64,000 bases of DNA from the NCBI GenBank assembly GCA_000317655.1, contig CP003940.1:1781547-1845546 (forward strand). Reading direction: 5' to 3'. The notes under the pieces are model-generated. The model was not told the origin of the DNA. It searched no databases and saw only the letters and a program-made list of their open reading frames with translations. Every line of letters begins with the position of its first letter. Within the stretch, counting starts at the first letter, position 1. This DNA comes from Cyanobacterium stanieri PCC 7202 (GTDB lineage Bacteria; Cyanobacteriota; Cyanobacteriia; Cyanobacteriales; Cyanobacteriaceae). Both the position numbers and the translations under genes were made by a program. Shown one piece after another: positions 46,091 through 54,837 of this stretch.

Positions 46091-46443
46091 AATATAGCAA
46101 TAACTCGCTTTGATGGGAGTTTTAGATATTCTCTATTTATCATCAATGTCCAATAGGGGATTAATCCTTTTTATCTTGACATTAATTTTTATATATTGCT
46201 TTTTGTCTATTAGTATAGCGATTATTATTGATAATTTGCTATATAAAATTACAAGTATATCTTGTAAAGATAATTTTTTGAGCAGACGACAAAACCACTC
46301 CCATACTATATGGGGAATAGTTTTGTCATTTTAAGGAGACAAGTTATCGAAAACTATTGCCTATTGCCCACCGCAAACAGAAAATTTTAGAATGAATCAC
46401 CCCTGCTTTTCTATGGAAGTAGAATGTAAGGCAAGACACTATT
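46091..46443. other. 353-base intergenic region with a hairpin
   Basis: This gap lies between the 935-residue gene (minus strand) and rsfS (minus strand). It holds a possible hairpin at 46288-46327 and an AT-rich frame at 46110-46334 that I do not accept as a gene. Nothing else is evident. Confidence 0.5.
46288..46327. other. two-stage hairpin
   Basis: GACAAAAC (46288-46295) pairs with GTTTTGTC (46320-46327), and inside CCCATA (46300-46305) pairs with TATGGG (46309-46314). It is followed by ATTTT. It may be a terminator or a structured RNA end; I see no family match. Confidence 0.45.
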
Positions 46444-46869
46444 CTAGTGGTGCATCCATTCGTCATTGTCAATGGTTTTTGCTCGACCCCAGAATGCTTC
46501 TAAACCGTAATATTCTCTGGCTTCGGGTAAAAAGATATGGGCGATTACGTCCCCATAGTCATGTAAAATCCAATTACCCTCGCTTTTTCCTTCTACTCTT
46601 ACAGGCTCAATACCCATTTTTTCGCTTACTTTTCCTTCAATGGATAGGGAAATAGCCCTTAGTTGAGGAAGAGAAAAACCAGTGATAATTACAAAATAGT
46701 CTGCCAGATACGATAATTCAGAAACATCGAGAATTTTGATGTCTTCCCCTTTACGATCATCTGCCGCATCGGCAATAATTAAAGCTAGTTCTTTACTGTC
46801 AAAAGGTTTATTTACATTGTCATTGGTTGAATTTAATTGATGCTCTATTTGTAGATCAGATTTAGTCAT
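46444..46869 (-). CDS. rsfS: ribosomal silencing factor RsfS
   Basis: A 141-residue DUF143 protein. The core runs ALIIADAADDRKGEDIKILD, SYLADYFVIITGFSLPQLRA, GNWILHDYGDVIAHIF and REYYGLEAFWGRA. The first 25 residues are an extra polar tail. RsfS binds L14 of the 50S subunit and blocks joining during starvation. It is divergent from the MoxR gene. Confidence 0.93.
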   Translation of the reverse strand: MTKSDLQIEHQLNSTNDNVNKPFDSKELALIIADAADDRKGEDIKILDVSELSYLADYFVIITGFSLPQLRAISLSIEGKVSEKMGIEPVRVEGKSEGNWILHDYGDVIAHIFLPEAREYYGLEAFWGRAKTIDNDEWMHH

Positions 46870-46970
46870 TCAAAAACATTTTGCACTCTATTTTTTCTTA
46901 TTATAACCATCCTTTGCAGAAGCTGAACCGTTGCTATAATTAGGGGATAAAATCCATTCATAAGTCTTCC

Positions 46971-47882
46971 ATGAGAGAAAAAATTACCGCCCTTCAAGAA
47001 AATTTAGCCCGTGCGATCGTGGGTAAAGAAGAACCGATAAAATTAGTTATGGTTGCCCTCCTTAGTGGTGGTCATGCCCTACTTGAAGATGTTCCGGGGG
47101 TTGGTAAAACCTTATTGGCAAAGTCTCTGGCAAAATCGATTAATGGTAAGTTTCAAAGAATCCAATGCACCCCCGATTTATTACCTAGTGATGTAACGGG
47201 GACTAATATTTGGAACCCTAGCACTCGAGAGTTTGAATTTTTACCTGGTCCTACTTTTGCGAATATTCTCCTTGCTGATGAAATCAATCGGGCTACCCCT
47301 CGCACTCAGTCATCATTGTTGGAGGTGATGGAAGAAAAGCAAGTAACGGTGGATGGAGAAGCCCGTGCAGTGCCTAGTCCTTTTTTTGTCATTGCCACTC
47401 AAAATCCTGTGGAGTATCAGGGTACTTTTCCTCTTCCCGAAGCACAAATGGATCGTTTTACCATCTCCCTAAGTGTGGGTTATCCTTCTCCAGAGGAGGA
47501 GCTTTTGATGTTACAAAAACAACTAGATCAGGGTTTTATTGGTGATGATTTAACTCCTTGTATTTCCCTTGAGGAGGTGATTGATTTACAAAAATCCTGT
47601 CAAAAAATTAAGGTTGCCCCTGAGTTACAAAAATATATTGTGGATTTGGTCACCAGTTCGAGGAATGATGATGAAATTAGCTTAGGGGTGAGTCCTCGGG
47701 GTACGTCTGCCATGCAAAAGGCGGTTCAGGCCTTGGCATTTATAGAGGGAAGGGATTATGCCACTCCTGATGATGTGAAGTTTTTAGCTCCCCATGTTTT
47801 GGCTCATCGTTTGATTGCTAGGGGGGGCAGAAATCCTAGGGTGATTATTGATCGTTTATTGCGTACTGTGCCTTTACCTTAA
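46971..47882 (+). CDS. MoxR-family AAA+ ATPase
   Basis: A 303-residue AAA+ protein. Walker A is VPGVGKT (41-47), Walker B is ILLADEINRATPRTQSSLLEVMEE, sensor 1 is FFVIATQNPVEYQG, and the arginine region is LPEAQMDRF. MoxR proteins act as chaperones that insert metal cofactors or assemble complexes, usually beside a DUF58 gene with a VWA domain. Here no DUF58 gene follows; the next gene is on the opposite strand, so the partner must be elsewhere. Substrate unknown. Confidence 0.9.
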   Translation: MREKITALQENLARAIVGKEEPIKLVMVALLSGGHALLEDVPGVGKTLLAKSLAKSINGKFQRIQCTPDLLPSDVTGTNIWNPSTREFEFLPGPTFANILLADEINRATPRTQSSLLEVMEEKQVTVDGEARAVPSPFFVIATQNPVEYQGTFPLPEAQMDRFTISLSVGYPSPEEELLMLQKQLDQGFIGDDLTPCISLEEVIDLQKSCQKIKVAPELQKYIVDLVTSSRNDDEISLGVSPRGTSAMQKAVQALAFIEGRDYATPDDVKFLAPHVLAHRLIARGGRNPRVIIDRLLRTVPLP

Positions 47883-47887
47883 TATTG

Positions 47888-47910
47888 TGGTGGGCATTGC
47901 CCACCCTACT
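47888..47910. repeat. GGTGGGCATTGCCCACCCTAC palindromic repeat, second copy
   Basis: GTGGGCATTGCCCAC with flanking CCTAC, essentially the same as 30771-30795. It lies 6 bases after the MoxR stop, where it could terminate transcription. Confidence 0.75.
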
Positions 47911-47917
47911 ATATATA

Positions 47918-48021
47918 ATGTTAAGTTTGGACAAATTTTTACAACAAAAGTCCCCCAGAATTGGGGGATTTAGGGGGCTAAACAACGATTCTCTCGATAA
48001 CTAATTACTCGAACTTGATAT
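47918..48021. mobile_element. 104-bp MITE-like element, copy 4
   Basis: The left end ATGTTAAGTTTGGACAAAT is the most diverged copy; the central TCCCCCAGAATTGGGGGA and the right end ACTCGAACTTGATAT are kept. It ends 5 bases before the stop of the Ycf39-like gene (minus strand, TAA at 48027-48029). Confidence 0.78.
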
Positions 48022-48026
48022 AGTGC

Positions 48027-48998
48027 TTATTTGAAGAAACTGCCTTTCTTTTTCTTTTTCTTCTTGTTTTGTTCAAAGTCGATTTCTTTAATTTTTTTCA
48101 TGATACGGCTGAAATATTCTTCTAAATATTCTTCGAGGCTAGTAATATCATCCCTATCAATTTGTAATTTTTCATATACTTCATCCATGGGGGCATCCAT
48201 GGGTTTACCACTGGCTAAGACTTCGGCAAAAGCAAGACGATCTGAGGCGTTTAATGTCCACTTAAACCAACGGGTAAAACCTCTTAAAAATCTTAGCAGA
48301 CGAATGGGGATACGGGATATTTTGGCTTGTTTTCCTGATAGTTTTTCACATAATGCTACGATTTCTCCACCAGTCCAGGCGCGATCGCCCATAATCGGTA
48401 AAGTCTGTTTCTCGGTGCCAGAAACTTCCACCGCTTTGAGGACAAATTTCGCCACATCCTGAGTATTCATATAAGCAATGGGGGTATTTTCACCACTCAC
48501 CCATACAGGCTGATTATCCAAAATAGGAATACCATACTGAGGAATTAAACCCTGCATAAATCCAGCCAGTTGAAAAATAGTATAATCCAAACCCGACTCT
48601 TGTAAAAATAACTCAGTACAATATTTAATATTCATCAAAGGAACATTATCAAAATCCTTCGCATTAATAATTGAAAAGAAAATATAACGTTTAATCTCAG
48701 CTTCCTGGGTCGCCTGAATCAAATTAACCTTACCCTGCCAATCCACCTGCTTAATACTTGCAGAATCTGTTGCCCTTGCCGTGGCCGCATCAATTACTAC
48801 GTCCACACCTTCTAATGCAGAAGGCAAAGTTTCAGGTTTACAAATATCTCCCCGAACTAGCTCCGCCCCCCATTCCTTTAAAAAACTAGCTCTACCAGTG
48901 CTTCTAACTAAACAACGTACTTGATGATCTTTATCTAGGGCATGGCGCACAATTTGTCTCCCCAGTGTGCCTGTTGCTCCGACTACTAATATTTTCAT
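48027..48998 (-). CDS. Ycf39-like NAD(P)-binding PSII assembly protein
   Basis: A 323-residue atypical short-chain dehydrogenase (NmrA-like). The Rossmann motif is GATGTLGRQIV (7-17); text such as RCLVRSTGRASFLKEWGAELVRGDIC and YTIFQLAGFMQGLIPQYGIPI fits Ycf39/HCF244. Family knowledge: Ycf39 works with high-light-inducible proteins to deliver chlorophyll to new D1 in the PSII reaction centre. The last 15 residues are a lysine-rich tail (EQNKKKKKKKGSFFK), which is unusual. A high-light role would fit with Thf1 elsewhere in the window. Confidence 0.85.
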   Translation of the reverse strand: MKILVVGATGTLGRQIVRHALDKDHQVRCLVRSTGRASFLKEWGAELVRGDICKPETLPSALEGVDVVIDAATARATDSASIKQVDWQGKVNLIQATQEAEIKRYIFFSIINAKDFDNVPLMNIKYCTELFLQESGLDYTIFQLAGFMQGLIPQYGIPILDNQPVWVSGENTPIAYMNTQDVAKFVLKAVEVSGTEKQTLPIMGDRAWTGGEIVALCEKLSGKQAKISRIPIRLLRFLRGFTRWFKWTLNASDRLAFAEVLASGKPMDAPMDEVYEKLQIDRDDITSLEEYLEEYFSRIMKKIKEIDFEQNKKKKKKKGSFFK

Positions 48999-49091
48999 TA
49001 TAATTATTAATTTATTTTACATATTTTAAACTTTCATTAAGATTTTATCAGAAAAGCCCTGTTTTAATTTTTTTAATGAAACTGAGATTAG

Positions 49092-50312
49092 TTAGGTGGA
49101 ATGTTGCCCAAATAACCAGCCTGTCGTCCAAGCGTTTTGAAAGTTAAATCCCCCCGTCACCCCATCAATATCTAATATTTCCCCTGCAAAATAAAGCCCC
49201 TCACATTTTTTACTTTCCATGGTTTTAAAATCAATTTCCTTGAGAGTCACCCCCCCGCAAGTAACAAACTCATCTTTAAACACCCCTTTCCCTTCTATGG
49301 CATAAACACCCCTAGTTAATTCAAATGCTAATTTTTCTAGTTCTTTTTTGGTAATTTCTGCCCAAATTTTCTCGTTATTTAATAAACTAAAATCTACTAA
49401 ACTTTGCCACAATCTTTTAGGTAAATTAAAGCCATTATAGTTAATAACTTTTTGCTTTGCTTTACTACTTTTTAGCTTGTTTAACTCTGATTTAATAGTT
49501 TCGGGATTGTCTTCAGGTAGCCAGTTAATAATTAACTCCATCTGATAATTATGATCATGTAATACCCTTGCTCCCCATGCCGACAGCTTAAGTACAGCAG
49601 GCCCACTTACTCCCCAGTGAGTAATCAATAAAGCTCCTTGTTGTTCTAACTTTTTGCCTTTGTTTTGTTTTAGCTGAATATGGACATTATCTGAGCTAAT
49701 TCCTGCTAAATTTTTGATTCTAGGATCATTTATTTTGAAAGTAAATAAGGAAGGAATAGGGGGTTTTATAGTATGTCCTAAAGATTGCGCCCACGTGTAT
49801 CCTAATTTATTACTTCCTGTGGCGATTAAAATTTTGTCGGCTGAAAATTCTTCCCCTGATTTGAGGGTAATTATAAATTGATTGGCGACTTTGTGAATGT
49901 TTTTAACGGGGGTTTGGATTTTTATTTTAATGCCCAAAGATTTAGCAGTATTTATCAGACAATCGATGATGGTTTGAGAGTCATCGGTGATAGGAAACAT
50001 ACGCCCATCTTTTTCGGCTTTGAGTTTCACTCCCCTATCTGTAAACCATTTGACGGTGTCTTGGGGTTGAAATCGGGAAAATGCTCCCCTCAACTCCCTA
50101 CCCCCACGGGGATAGTTAGTAATTAATTGACTGGGGTTAAAGCAGTGGTGAGTTACATTACATCTACCGCCCCCAGATATTTTTACTTTGCCTAATAGTT
50201 GTTTACTGGCTTCGAGGATGGTAATTTCTGCGTCGGGTTGATGGGTAGCGGCGCTGATGGCGCCAAAAAAACCCGCTGCGCCTCCGCCGATGATGATTAT
50301 TTTTTGATTCAT
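49092..50312 (-). CDS. BaiN/HI0933-family flavoprotein
   Basis: I use ATG at 50312 (MNQKIIIIGGGAAGFFG), because the preceding eight codons lie in the GATCCCCCC repeat, giving 406 residues. The FAD-binding GxGxxG is followed by GKVKISGGGRCNVTHHCFNP, characteristic of the HI0933/YhiN/BaiN family, and LYFAGEILDIDGVTGGFNFQNAWTTG near the end. Such enzymes are FAD-dependent reductases of uncertain substrate. It is followed at about 90 bases by the Ycf39-like gene on the same strand. Confidence 0.88.
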   Translation of the reverse strand: MNQKIIIIGGGAAGFFGAISAATHQPDAEITILEASKQLLGKVKISGGGRCNVTHHCFNPSQLITNYPRGGRELRGAFSRFQPQDTVKWFTDRGVKLKAEKDGRMFPITDDSQTIIDCLINTAKSLGIKIKIQTPVKNIHKVANQFIITLKSGEEFSADKILIATGSNKLGYTWAQSLGHTIKPPIPSLFTFKINDPRIKNLAGISSDNVHIQLKQNKGKKLEQQGALLITHWGVSGPAVLKLSAWGARVLHDHNYQMELIINWLPEDNPETIKSELNKLKSSKAKQKVINYNGFNLPKRLWQSLVDFSLLNNEKIWAEITKKELEKLAFELTRGVYAIEGKGVFKDEFVTCGGVTLKEIDFKTMESKKCEGLYFAGEILDIDGVTGGFNFQNAWTTGWLFGQHST

Positions 50313-50315
50313 TTT

Positions 50316-50386
50316 GATCCCCCCTAAATTCCCCAATTATGAGGGAGTTTTGATCCCCCCTAGCCCCCCTTAATAAGGGGGGAAAG
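50316..50386. repeat. GATCCCCCC dispersed repeat with internal palindrome
   Basis: GATCCCCCCTAAATTCCCC, then GATCCCCCCTAGCCCCCCTT and AATAAGGGGGGAAAG. The second part is the inverse of 19915-19947. It lies directly before the flavoprotein start codon. Confidence 0.7.
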
Positions 50387-50421
50387 ATTATTTGATTTCA
50401 GTTGATTGACATGGATAAAAA

Positions 50422-50457
50422 AATTCATTATCCATTATCCATTATCAATTCTCAATT
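50422..50457. repeat. short tandem repeats of the ATTATCC type
   Basis: ATTCATTATCCATTATCC followed by ATTATCAATTCTCAATT: tandem seven-base units, a variant of the short repeats. It lies at the 3' end of aroC, whose stop (50445) falls inside it. Confidence 0.6.
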
Positions 50458-51542
50458 AAATTGCATTGAGCATGATGACGGAGGAGATGATCACATAATA
50501 CGAGGGCAACCATTGCCTCTACCATGGGTACAGCCCTAGGTAATACACAGGGATCATGTCTTCCTTTGGCGGCGAGGGTGGTTTCTTCTCCTTCTTTACT
50601 GACGGTTTTTTGTTCTTTGCCGATGGTGGCGGTGGGTTTGAAGGCGGCTCTGAGGACGATGTTTTCGCCGTTGCTGATGCCTCCTTGGATGCCTCCTGAG
50701 CGATTGGTAACGGTGCGGGGGATGCCATTGTCGTCTAGGTAAAATTCGTCGTTGTGTTGGCTTCCTGTGAGGGTGGTTCCTGCAAATCCTGAACCAATTT
50801 CAAAGCCTTTGGTGGCAGGGAGGGACATAATAGCTTTGGCGAGGTCGGCTTCTAGTTTGTCAAAGACTGGCTCTCCTAGGCCTCTGGGAACGTTTCTAAC
50901 GACACATTCGAGGGTACCGCCGAGGGAGTCTTTTTCTTTACGAATTTGGTCGATGAGGTCGATCATTTTTTCGGCGATCGCACTGTCGGGACAGCGAACA
51001 ATATTACTTTCTACTTGTTCGAGGGTGACGGTATCTTGGTTGATGTTGGTGGCTTCTATGTCTTTGATACTTTTGACATAGGCGATAATTTCTACCCCTG
51101 CCACTTGTTTGAGGATTTTCTTGGCGATCGCCCCTGCGGCTACTCTACCAATGGTTTCCCGAGCAGAAGATCGCCCCCCACCTTGCCAGTTACGAATACC
51201 ATACTTTGCGTCATAGGTGGCATCAGCATGGGAAGGACGATATTTTACAGCCATTTCATCATAATCTTGAGATCTCGCATCCTTATTTCTGACCAAAATG
51301 GCGATGGGAGTACCGAGAGTTTTACCCTCAAACACCCCCGAAATAATTTCGCACAAGTCAGACTCTTTGCGGGGGGTGGTAATCTTACTCTGTCCGGGTT
51401 TTCTACGGTTCAAATCTTCTTGTATTTCTTCGGCGCTAATTTCGATACGAGGGGGGCAACCATCAATTACTACGCCAACTCCGCCCCCATGGGATTCCCC
51501 AAAAGTGGAGATTCTAAATAATTCACCAAAGATACTGCTCAT
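50445..51542 (-). CDS. aroC: chorismate synthase
   Basis: A 365-residue enzyme that makes chorismate from EPSP using reduced FMN, the last shikimate step. [18 protein letters not shown] (14-31), [16 protein letters not shown] and [22 protein letters not shown] are the family signatures. The last residues ([10 protein letters not shown]) are encoded by the short-repeat sequence at 50445-50457. Starts [11 protein letters not shown]; a single gene with 126-base gap to its upstream neighbour. Confidence 0.96.
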   Translation of the reverse strand: MSSIFGELFRISTFGESHGGGVGVVIDGCPPRIEISAEEIQEDLNRRKPGQSKITTPRKESDLCEIISGVFEGKTLGTPIAILVRNKDARSQDYDEMAVKYRPSHADATYDAKYGIRNWQGGGRSSARETIGRVAAGAIAKKILKQVAGVEIIAYVKSIKDIEATNINQDTVTLEQVESNIVRCPDSAIAEKMIDLIDQIRKEKDSLGGTLECVVRNVPRGLGEPVFDKLEADLAKAIMSLPATKGFEIGSGFAGTTLTGSQHNDEFYLDDNGIPRTVTNRSGGIQGGISNGENIVLRAAFKPTATIGKEQKTVSKEGEETTLAAKGRHDPCVLPRAVPMVEAMVALVLCDHLLRHHAQCNLIEN

Positions 51543-51602
51543 TTATAAAAAGATAATGTAAAGGTAGTGGAAATTTAAACTAGAAATATTTTTATCTTAA
51601 TA

Positions 51603-51638
51603 TTCATTGTTCATTGTCCATTGTCAATTGTCAATTGC
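51603..51638. repeat. short tandem repeats of the CATTGTC type
   Basis: TTCATTGTTCATTGTCC followed by ATTGTCAATTGTCAATTGC: seven-base units of the ATTGTYC type in the gap between aroC and the FAH gene. Confidence 0.65.
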
Positions 51639-51668
51639 TTTCAATCTACCTTAATACCCAAGTAAAAA

Positions 51669-52448
51669 TCAGTCGGGGATGGCTTCAATAATATTAGTCA
51701 ATACTCCTATACTTTCAATTTCTACACTAACAGTATCTCCTATTTGCATAGGGGCAATGCCTTCGGGGGTACCTGTGAGGATCACATCTCCAGGTAAAAG
51801 GGTCATGATTTGGGATACGTAGGCGACGATTTCGGCAGGGGAAAAAACCATGTCCTCTAGTAGGGCTGACTGTTTTGGTTTTTCTTCTTCGTTAATAATG
51901 GTTTCTAATCTCGCACCTGAAGTTAATTCTCGCACAATCCAAGGCCCTAGGGGGCAAAATGTATCAAATCCCTTGGCTCTTGTCCATTGCCCATCCTTTT
52001 TTTGTAAATCTCTGGCAGTTATATCGTTGGCAATGGTATAACCCCAAATTTTGTTTTTCGCTTCTTCTACGGTACAGTCTTTGGTGCGATCGCCTATTAC
52101 CAAAGCCAGTTCTCCTTCAAAATCAACCCTTTGAGACTGTTTTGGATAATAAATCGCTTGTTCATGGGCAATAATCGAAGAAGGAGGTTTCAAAAAAATA
52201 AGAGGTTCCTTGGGAACTTCTGAATCCATCTCGGCGGCATGGGAAGCATAATTTTTGCCCACGGCAACAATCTTAGAAGGCGCACAAGGGGATAATAATT
52301 GATACTCATCCACATCTAAAACTAAATCCGTTTCACTACCATCTAGCCATGGTGGAGCATCCAAAACCTGAACGCTACGGTCAAGTTGTAACTTTCCGTA
52401 ATACGTTTGTCCTTTTTTGGTTTTAACCCTTACATAACGCTGTGCCAT
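51669..52448 (-). CDS. fumarylacetoacetate hydrolase family protein
   Basis: A 259-residue FAH-fold protein. Metal-binding acidic residues lie in DFEGELALVIGD and GYTIANDITARDLQ, and VGKNYASHAAEMDSEVPKEPLIFLKPPSSI is typical of the FAHD1/YcgM-like (acylpyruvase or oxaloacetate decarboxylase) clade. It probably acts on small oxo acids in the cytoplasm. Substrate not determined by sequence. Confidence 0.88.
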   Translation of the reverse strand: MAQRYVRVKTKKGQTYYGKLQLDRSVQVLDAPPWLDGSETDLVLDVDEYQLLSPCAPSKIVAVGKNYASHAAEMDSEVPKEPLIFLKPPSSIIAHEQAIYYPKQSQRVDFEGELALVIGDRTKDCTVEEAKNKIWGYTIANDITARDLQKKDGQWTRAKGFDTFCPLGPWIVRELTSGARLETIINEEEKPKQSALLEDMVFSPAEIVAYVSQIMTLLPGDVILTGTPEGIAPMQIGDTVSVEIESIGVLTNIIEAIPD

Positions 52449-52635
52449 GATATAAATTCTAAAAATTGAATATTAAATTTTATTGATAATAAACTTATTT
52501 TCTATCAGGAGAATAAAGTTTGTTTAGCAAACATTAACCATCAAGATTAGAGGGAAAATTACTCCAACGTTATGCTATAATAAAACCCCTTGCATTTCAA
52601 TACGTAATACTTCGGACTTACTAAAAAAAACAATC

Positions 52636-53511
52636 TTAAGATGATCTCATCGATTGTAACCATCTTTTTTTCCATTGGCTAGTGGACTCGAGCCATGATG
52701 ATGATTGTTCTTTTTCCCTGCGCTCAATAATCACCTCGGCAGTATCAGTTAGGGTAGGATCTCGATAGGGAATGGCGGCACGGGTTTGTAAATGTTCTAA
52801 CTCCATTAATGACAAAGGTTGTAGGCAGATATTTCCCTTGGTGGCGAGGGTGCCGGGGGTTCGTTTTCCTACGGTAAAATTACGCCCTATTTTAAAACCC
52901 ACTAACTGCATGGCATTTCTGACGGCTGCGGAACAAGAGTAAGTGGCGAGAATTCCATCATCGGCTAAACATTGGACAACTAATTCAAAAAAATCCACTG
53001 TCCATAACTGAGGACATTTAGGAGGAGAAAAAGGATCAAAGAAAATAGCATCGGCTTTAAATTGACGCTCTAATAATAGTTTTATTTTTTCTCGTGCATC
53101 ACCTATTAATAATTCTATTGTAAGATTATTTTGATCTATTTTTTGCCTCGAACTTAGGATGCGTAAATATTCTTTTATATCTTCAGACCAAAGGGAAAGT
53201 AAATTATTGTTTATCGCCTGTTGAGGAACACTAATGTCTAGTTCTAGGGCAACTATTTCCAAAGAACAATTATGAGTATTTTTTGTATAAGTTTCTAAAA
53301 GAGAGGCTGTATTATAACCTAATCCATAACATAGATCAATAATTTTAAGATGTTTTTTTTCTGCTAATTTGGCATTAATATTACATCCTTTAATGTAGGT
53401 AATTTCTGATTCTTGTTTTGCTCCATATTTACTATGGAATGTTTCCTTAAATGTAGGGGAATAAAAAGTTTTTGAACCATCTTCGGTTAATCTCGTTTCT
53501 AATGTTTGCAT
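52636..53511 (-). CDS. MnmC-like tRNA methyltransferase (DUF752)
   Basis: A 291-residue SAM-dependent methyltransferase. The start (MQTLETRLTEDGSKTFYS, then HSKYGAKQES) and LKIIDLCYGLGYNTASLLE (SAM motif), ALELD, DAIFFDPFSPPKCPQLWTVDFF, GILATYSCSAAVRNAM and GRNFTVGKRTPGTLATK match the MnmD-type domain of MnmC without the FAD oxidase half. It would methylate the nm5(s)2U wobble base. It lies 18 bases after the REC-PP2C gene on the same strand, probably co-transcribed. Confidence 0.87.
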   Translation of the reverse strand: MQTLETRLTEDGSKTFYSPTFKETFHSKYGAKQESEITYIKGCNINAKLAEKKHLKIIDLCYGLGYNTASLLETYTKNTHNCSLEIVALELDISVPQQAINNNLLSLWSEDIKEYLRILSSRQKIDQNNLTIELLIGDAREKIKLLLERQFKADAIFFDPFSPPKCPQLWTVDFFELVVQCLADDGILATYSCSAAVRNAMQLVGFKIGRNFTVGKRTPGTLATKGNICLQPLSLMELEHLQTRAAIPYRDPTLTDTAEVIIERREKEQSSSWLESTSQWKKRWLQSMRSS

Positions 53512-53529
53512 AGATGACGTGCTATGTTT

Positions 53530-54654
53530 TTAATAAAAATTAATTTGCATAATAGATAAATCATCTGAAAAAAAATCATTATTATTATGTAACTTAGCTT
53601 GAGCTAAAATTTTATCTAAATCAGATTCTTCTTCTAATACAGACGTAAAATTATCAATGCCCCACATTTGCTGATTTTCTCCCAAAATTTCGTAAATTCC
53701 ATCACTAAAAATATATAGAGTAGAAGGAGATTCTATTTCATAACTATTATTATCATAATTCACATTGGGAAACATCCCGATGGGCAAACCGGGAGTTTTT
53801 AGTTTAATGGTTTTAGTAGTATTAGAGTTATCTTGATAAACGTAAACTCCTGGGGGATGTCCTGCACTAGAAAAAGTTAATTTATTAGTTGTCAAGTTAT
53901 AAATTCCATACCAAATTGTTAAATATTTATCATTTTTATTAGTCATTTGAAAAAAATTATTGAGACTAAATAAAACTTGATTGGGTTCTTTATAATTAAC
54001 TTTTCCAAGGTTACCATAACGTAATAAATTGAGCATGGAAATAGAGGGTAAAGCGGCACTTAAACCATGACCAGAAACATCTAATAAATAAAAAACGAGA
54101 TTTTCATCATCTAAGAAAAAGTAATCGAAAATATCTCCTCCCAATTGACGGGAGGGAATAAAACGAAAATCGATGTTGATTTTTTCGTGATGTAAGGATT
54201 CTGGCAATATAACACTGACATAGTCAGCGGCTTCGGATAATTCACTTTCTAATAATTGTTTTTGTCTTTGTAAATCTTGACTGAGTTGATGGAGTCGCAA
54301 ACCTGCCCTAACTCTAGCTTTTAATTCTTGTAAATCGATGGGTTTACAGATGAAATCATCGGCGCCTGCATCCAATCCCTGAACCCTATCATCAACCGAT
54401 ACCCTAGAGGTGATGAGAATAAAAAAAGTAGTGGCAAGGGTAGGGTTTTGTTTTACCTGACGGCATACTTCTAATCCCCCCATGCGAGGCATTAGCCAAT
54501 CGGAAATAATCAGGGCAGGTTTTATTTTTTCGGCTAATTCTAATCCGATGATTCCATCGGCGGCAATGGTTACTTCGTAACCGCTTTTTTTTAGGGTTCT
54601 GGTGAGGAGGATTTGAATTGTTCGGTCATCGTCTATGATGAGAATATGAGCCAT
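53530..54654 (-). CDS. REC-PP2C (SpoIIE/RsbU-like) phosphatase
   Basis: A 374-residue protein. The receiver domain (1-120) has DDD near 8-10 and D52 in LIISDWLMPRMGG; a linker with coiled-coil look (LRLHQLSQDLQRQKQLLESEL) leads to a PP2C-type phosphatase domain (about 165-374) with SRQLGGDIFDYFFLD, VFYLLDVSGHGLSAALPS, and FSSAGHPPGVYVY plus IFSDGIYEILGE. The REC likely gates phosphatase activity towards an anti-sigma-factor antagonist. No RsbV/W homologue is adjacent. Confidence 0.9.
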   Translation of the reverse strand: MAHILIIDDDRTIQILLTRTLKKSGYEVTIAADGIIGLELAEKIKPALIISDWLMPRMGGLEVCRQVKQNPTLATTFFILITSRVSVDDRVQGLDAGADDFICKPIDLQELKARVRAGLRLHQLSQDLQRQKQLLESELSEAADYVSVILPESLHHEKINIDFRFIPSRQLGGDIFDYFFLDDENLVFYLLDVSGHGLSAALPSISMLNLLRYGNLGKVNYKEPNQVLFSLNNFFQMTNKNDKYLTIWYGIYNLTTNKLTFSSAGHPPGVYVYQDNSNTTKTIKLKTPGLPIGMFPNVNYDNNSYEIESPSTLYIFSDGIYEILGENQQMWGIDNFTSVLEEESDLDKILAQAKLHNNNDFFSDDLSIMQINFY

Positions 54655-54837
54655 TGTCAGATAATTTTACTTAAATAGTTCATGATTTTGGTGTAATCTT
54701 GATCCTTAGCTGTTACCCTAAAAACCAGATTATTAGCTTAATAGTCAATAGGATAACTAATAGTTGCTAATTTAGAGTATTTTATTTGGTTATCTATCAA
54801 TTATTTATGGGTTTGGTTGAGTTAACATTTTTTTTGT

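Noticed and set aside
46110..46334. 74-codon + strand frame between the NapH-like gene and rsfS
   Set aside because: Start is TTG; composition is dominated by Ile/Leu/Phe as expected from AT-rich DNA, and the end is encoded by the hairpin at 46288-46327. No ribosome-binding site was seen.
48031..48462. 143-codon + strand frame inside the Ycf39-like gene
   Set aside because: It is the antisense of the lysine-rich tail and Rossmann-type protein; its run of Phe is an artefact of poly-Lys codons.
50946..51521. 191-codon frame antisense to aroC
   Set aside because: The aroC frame has all family motifs; long antisense frames are common opposite conserved genes.
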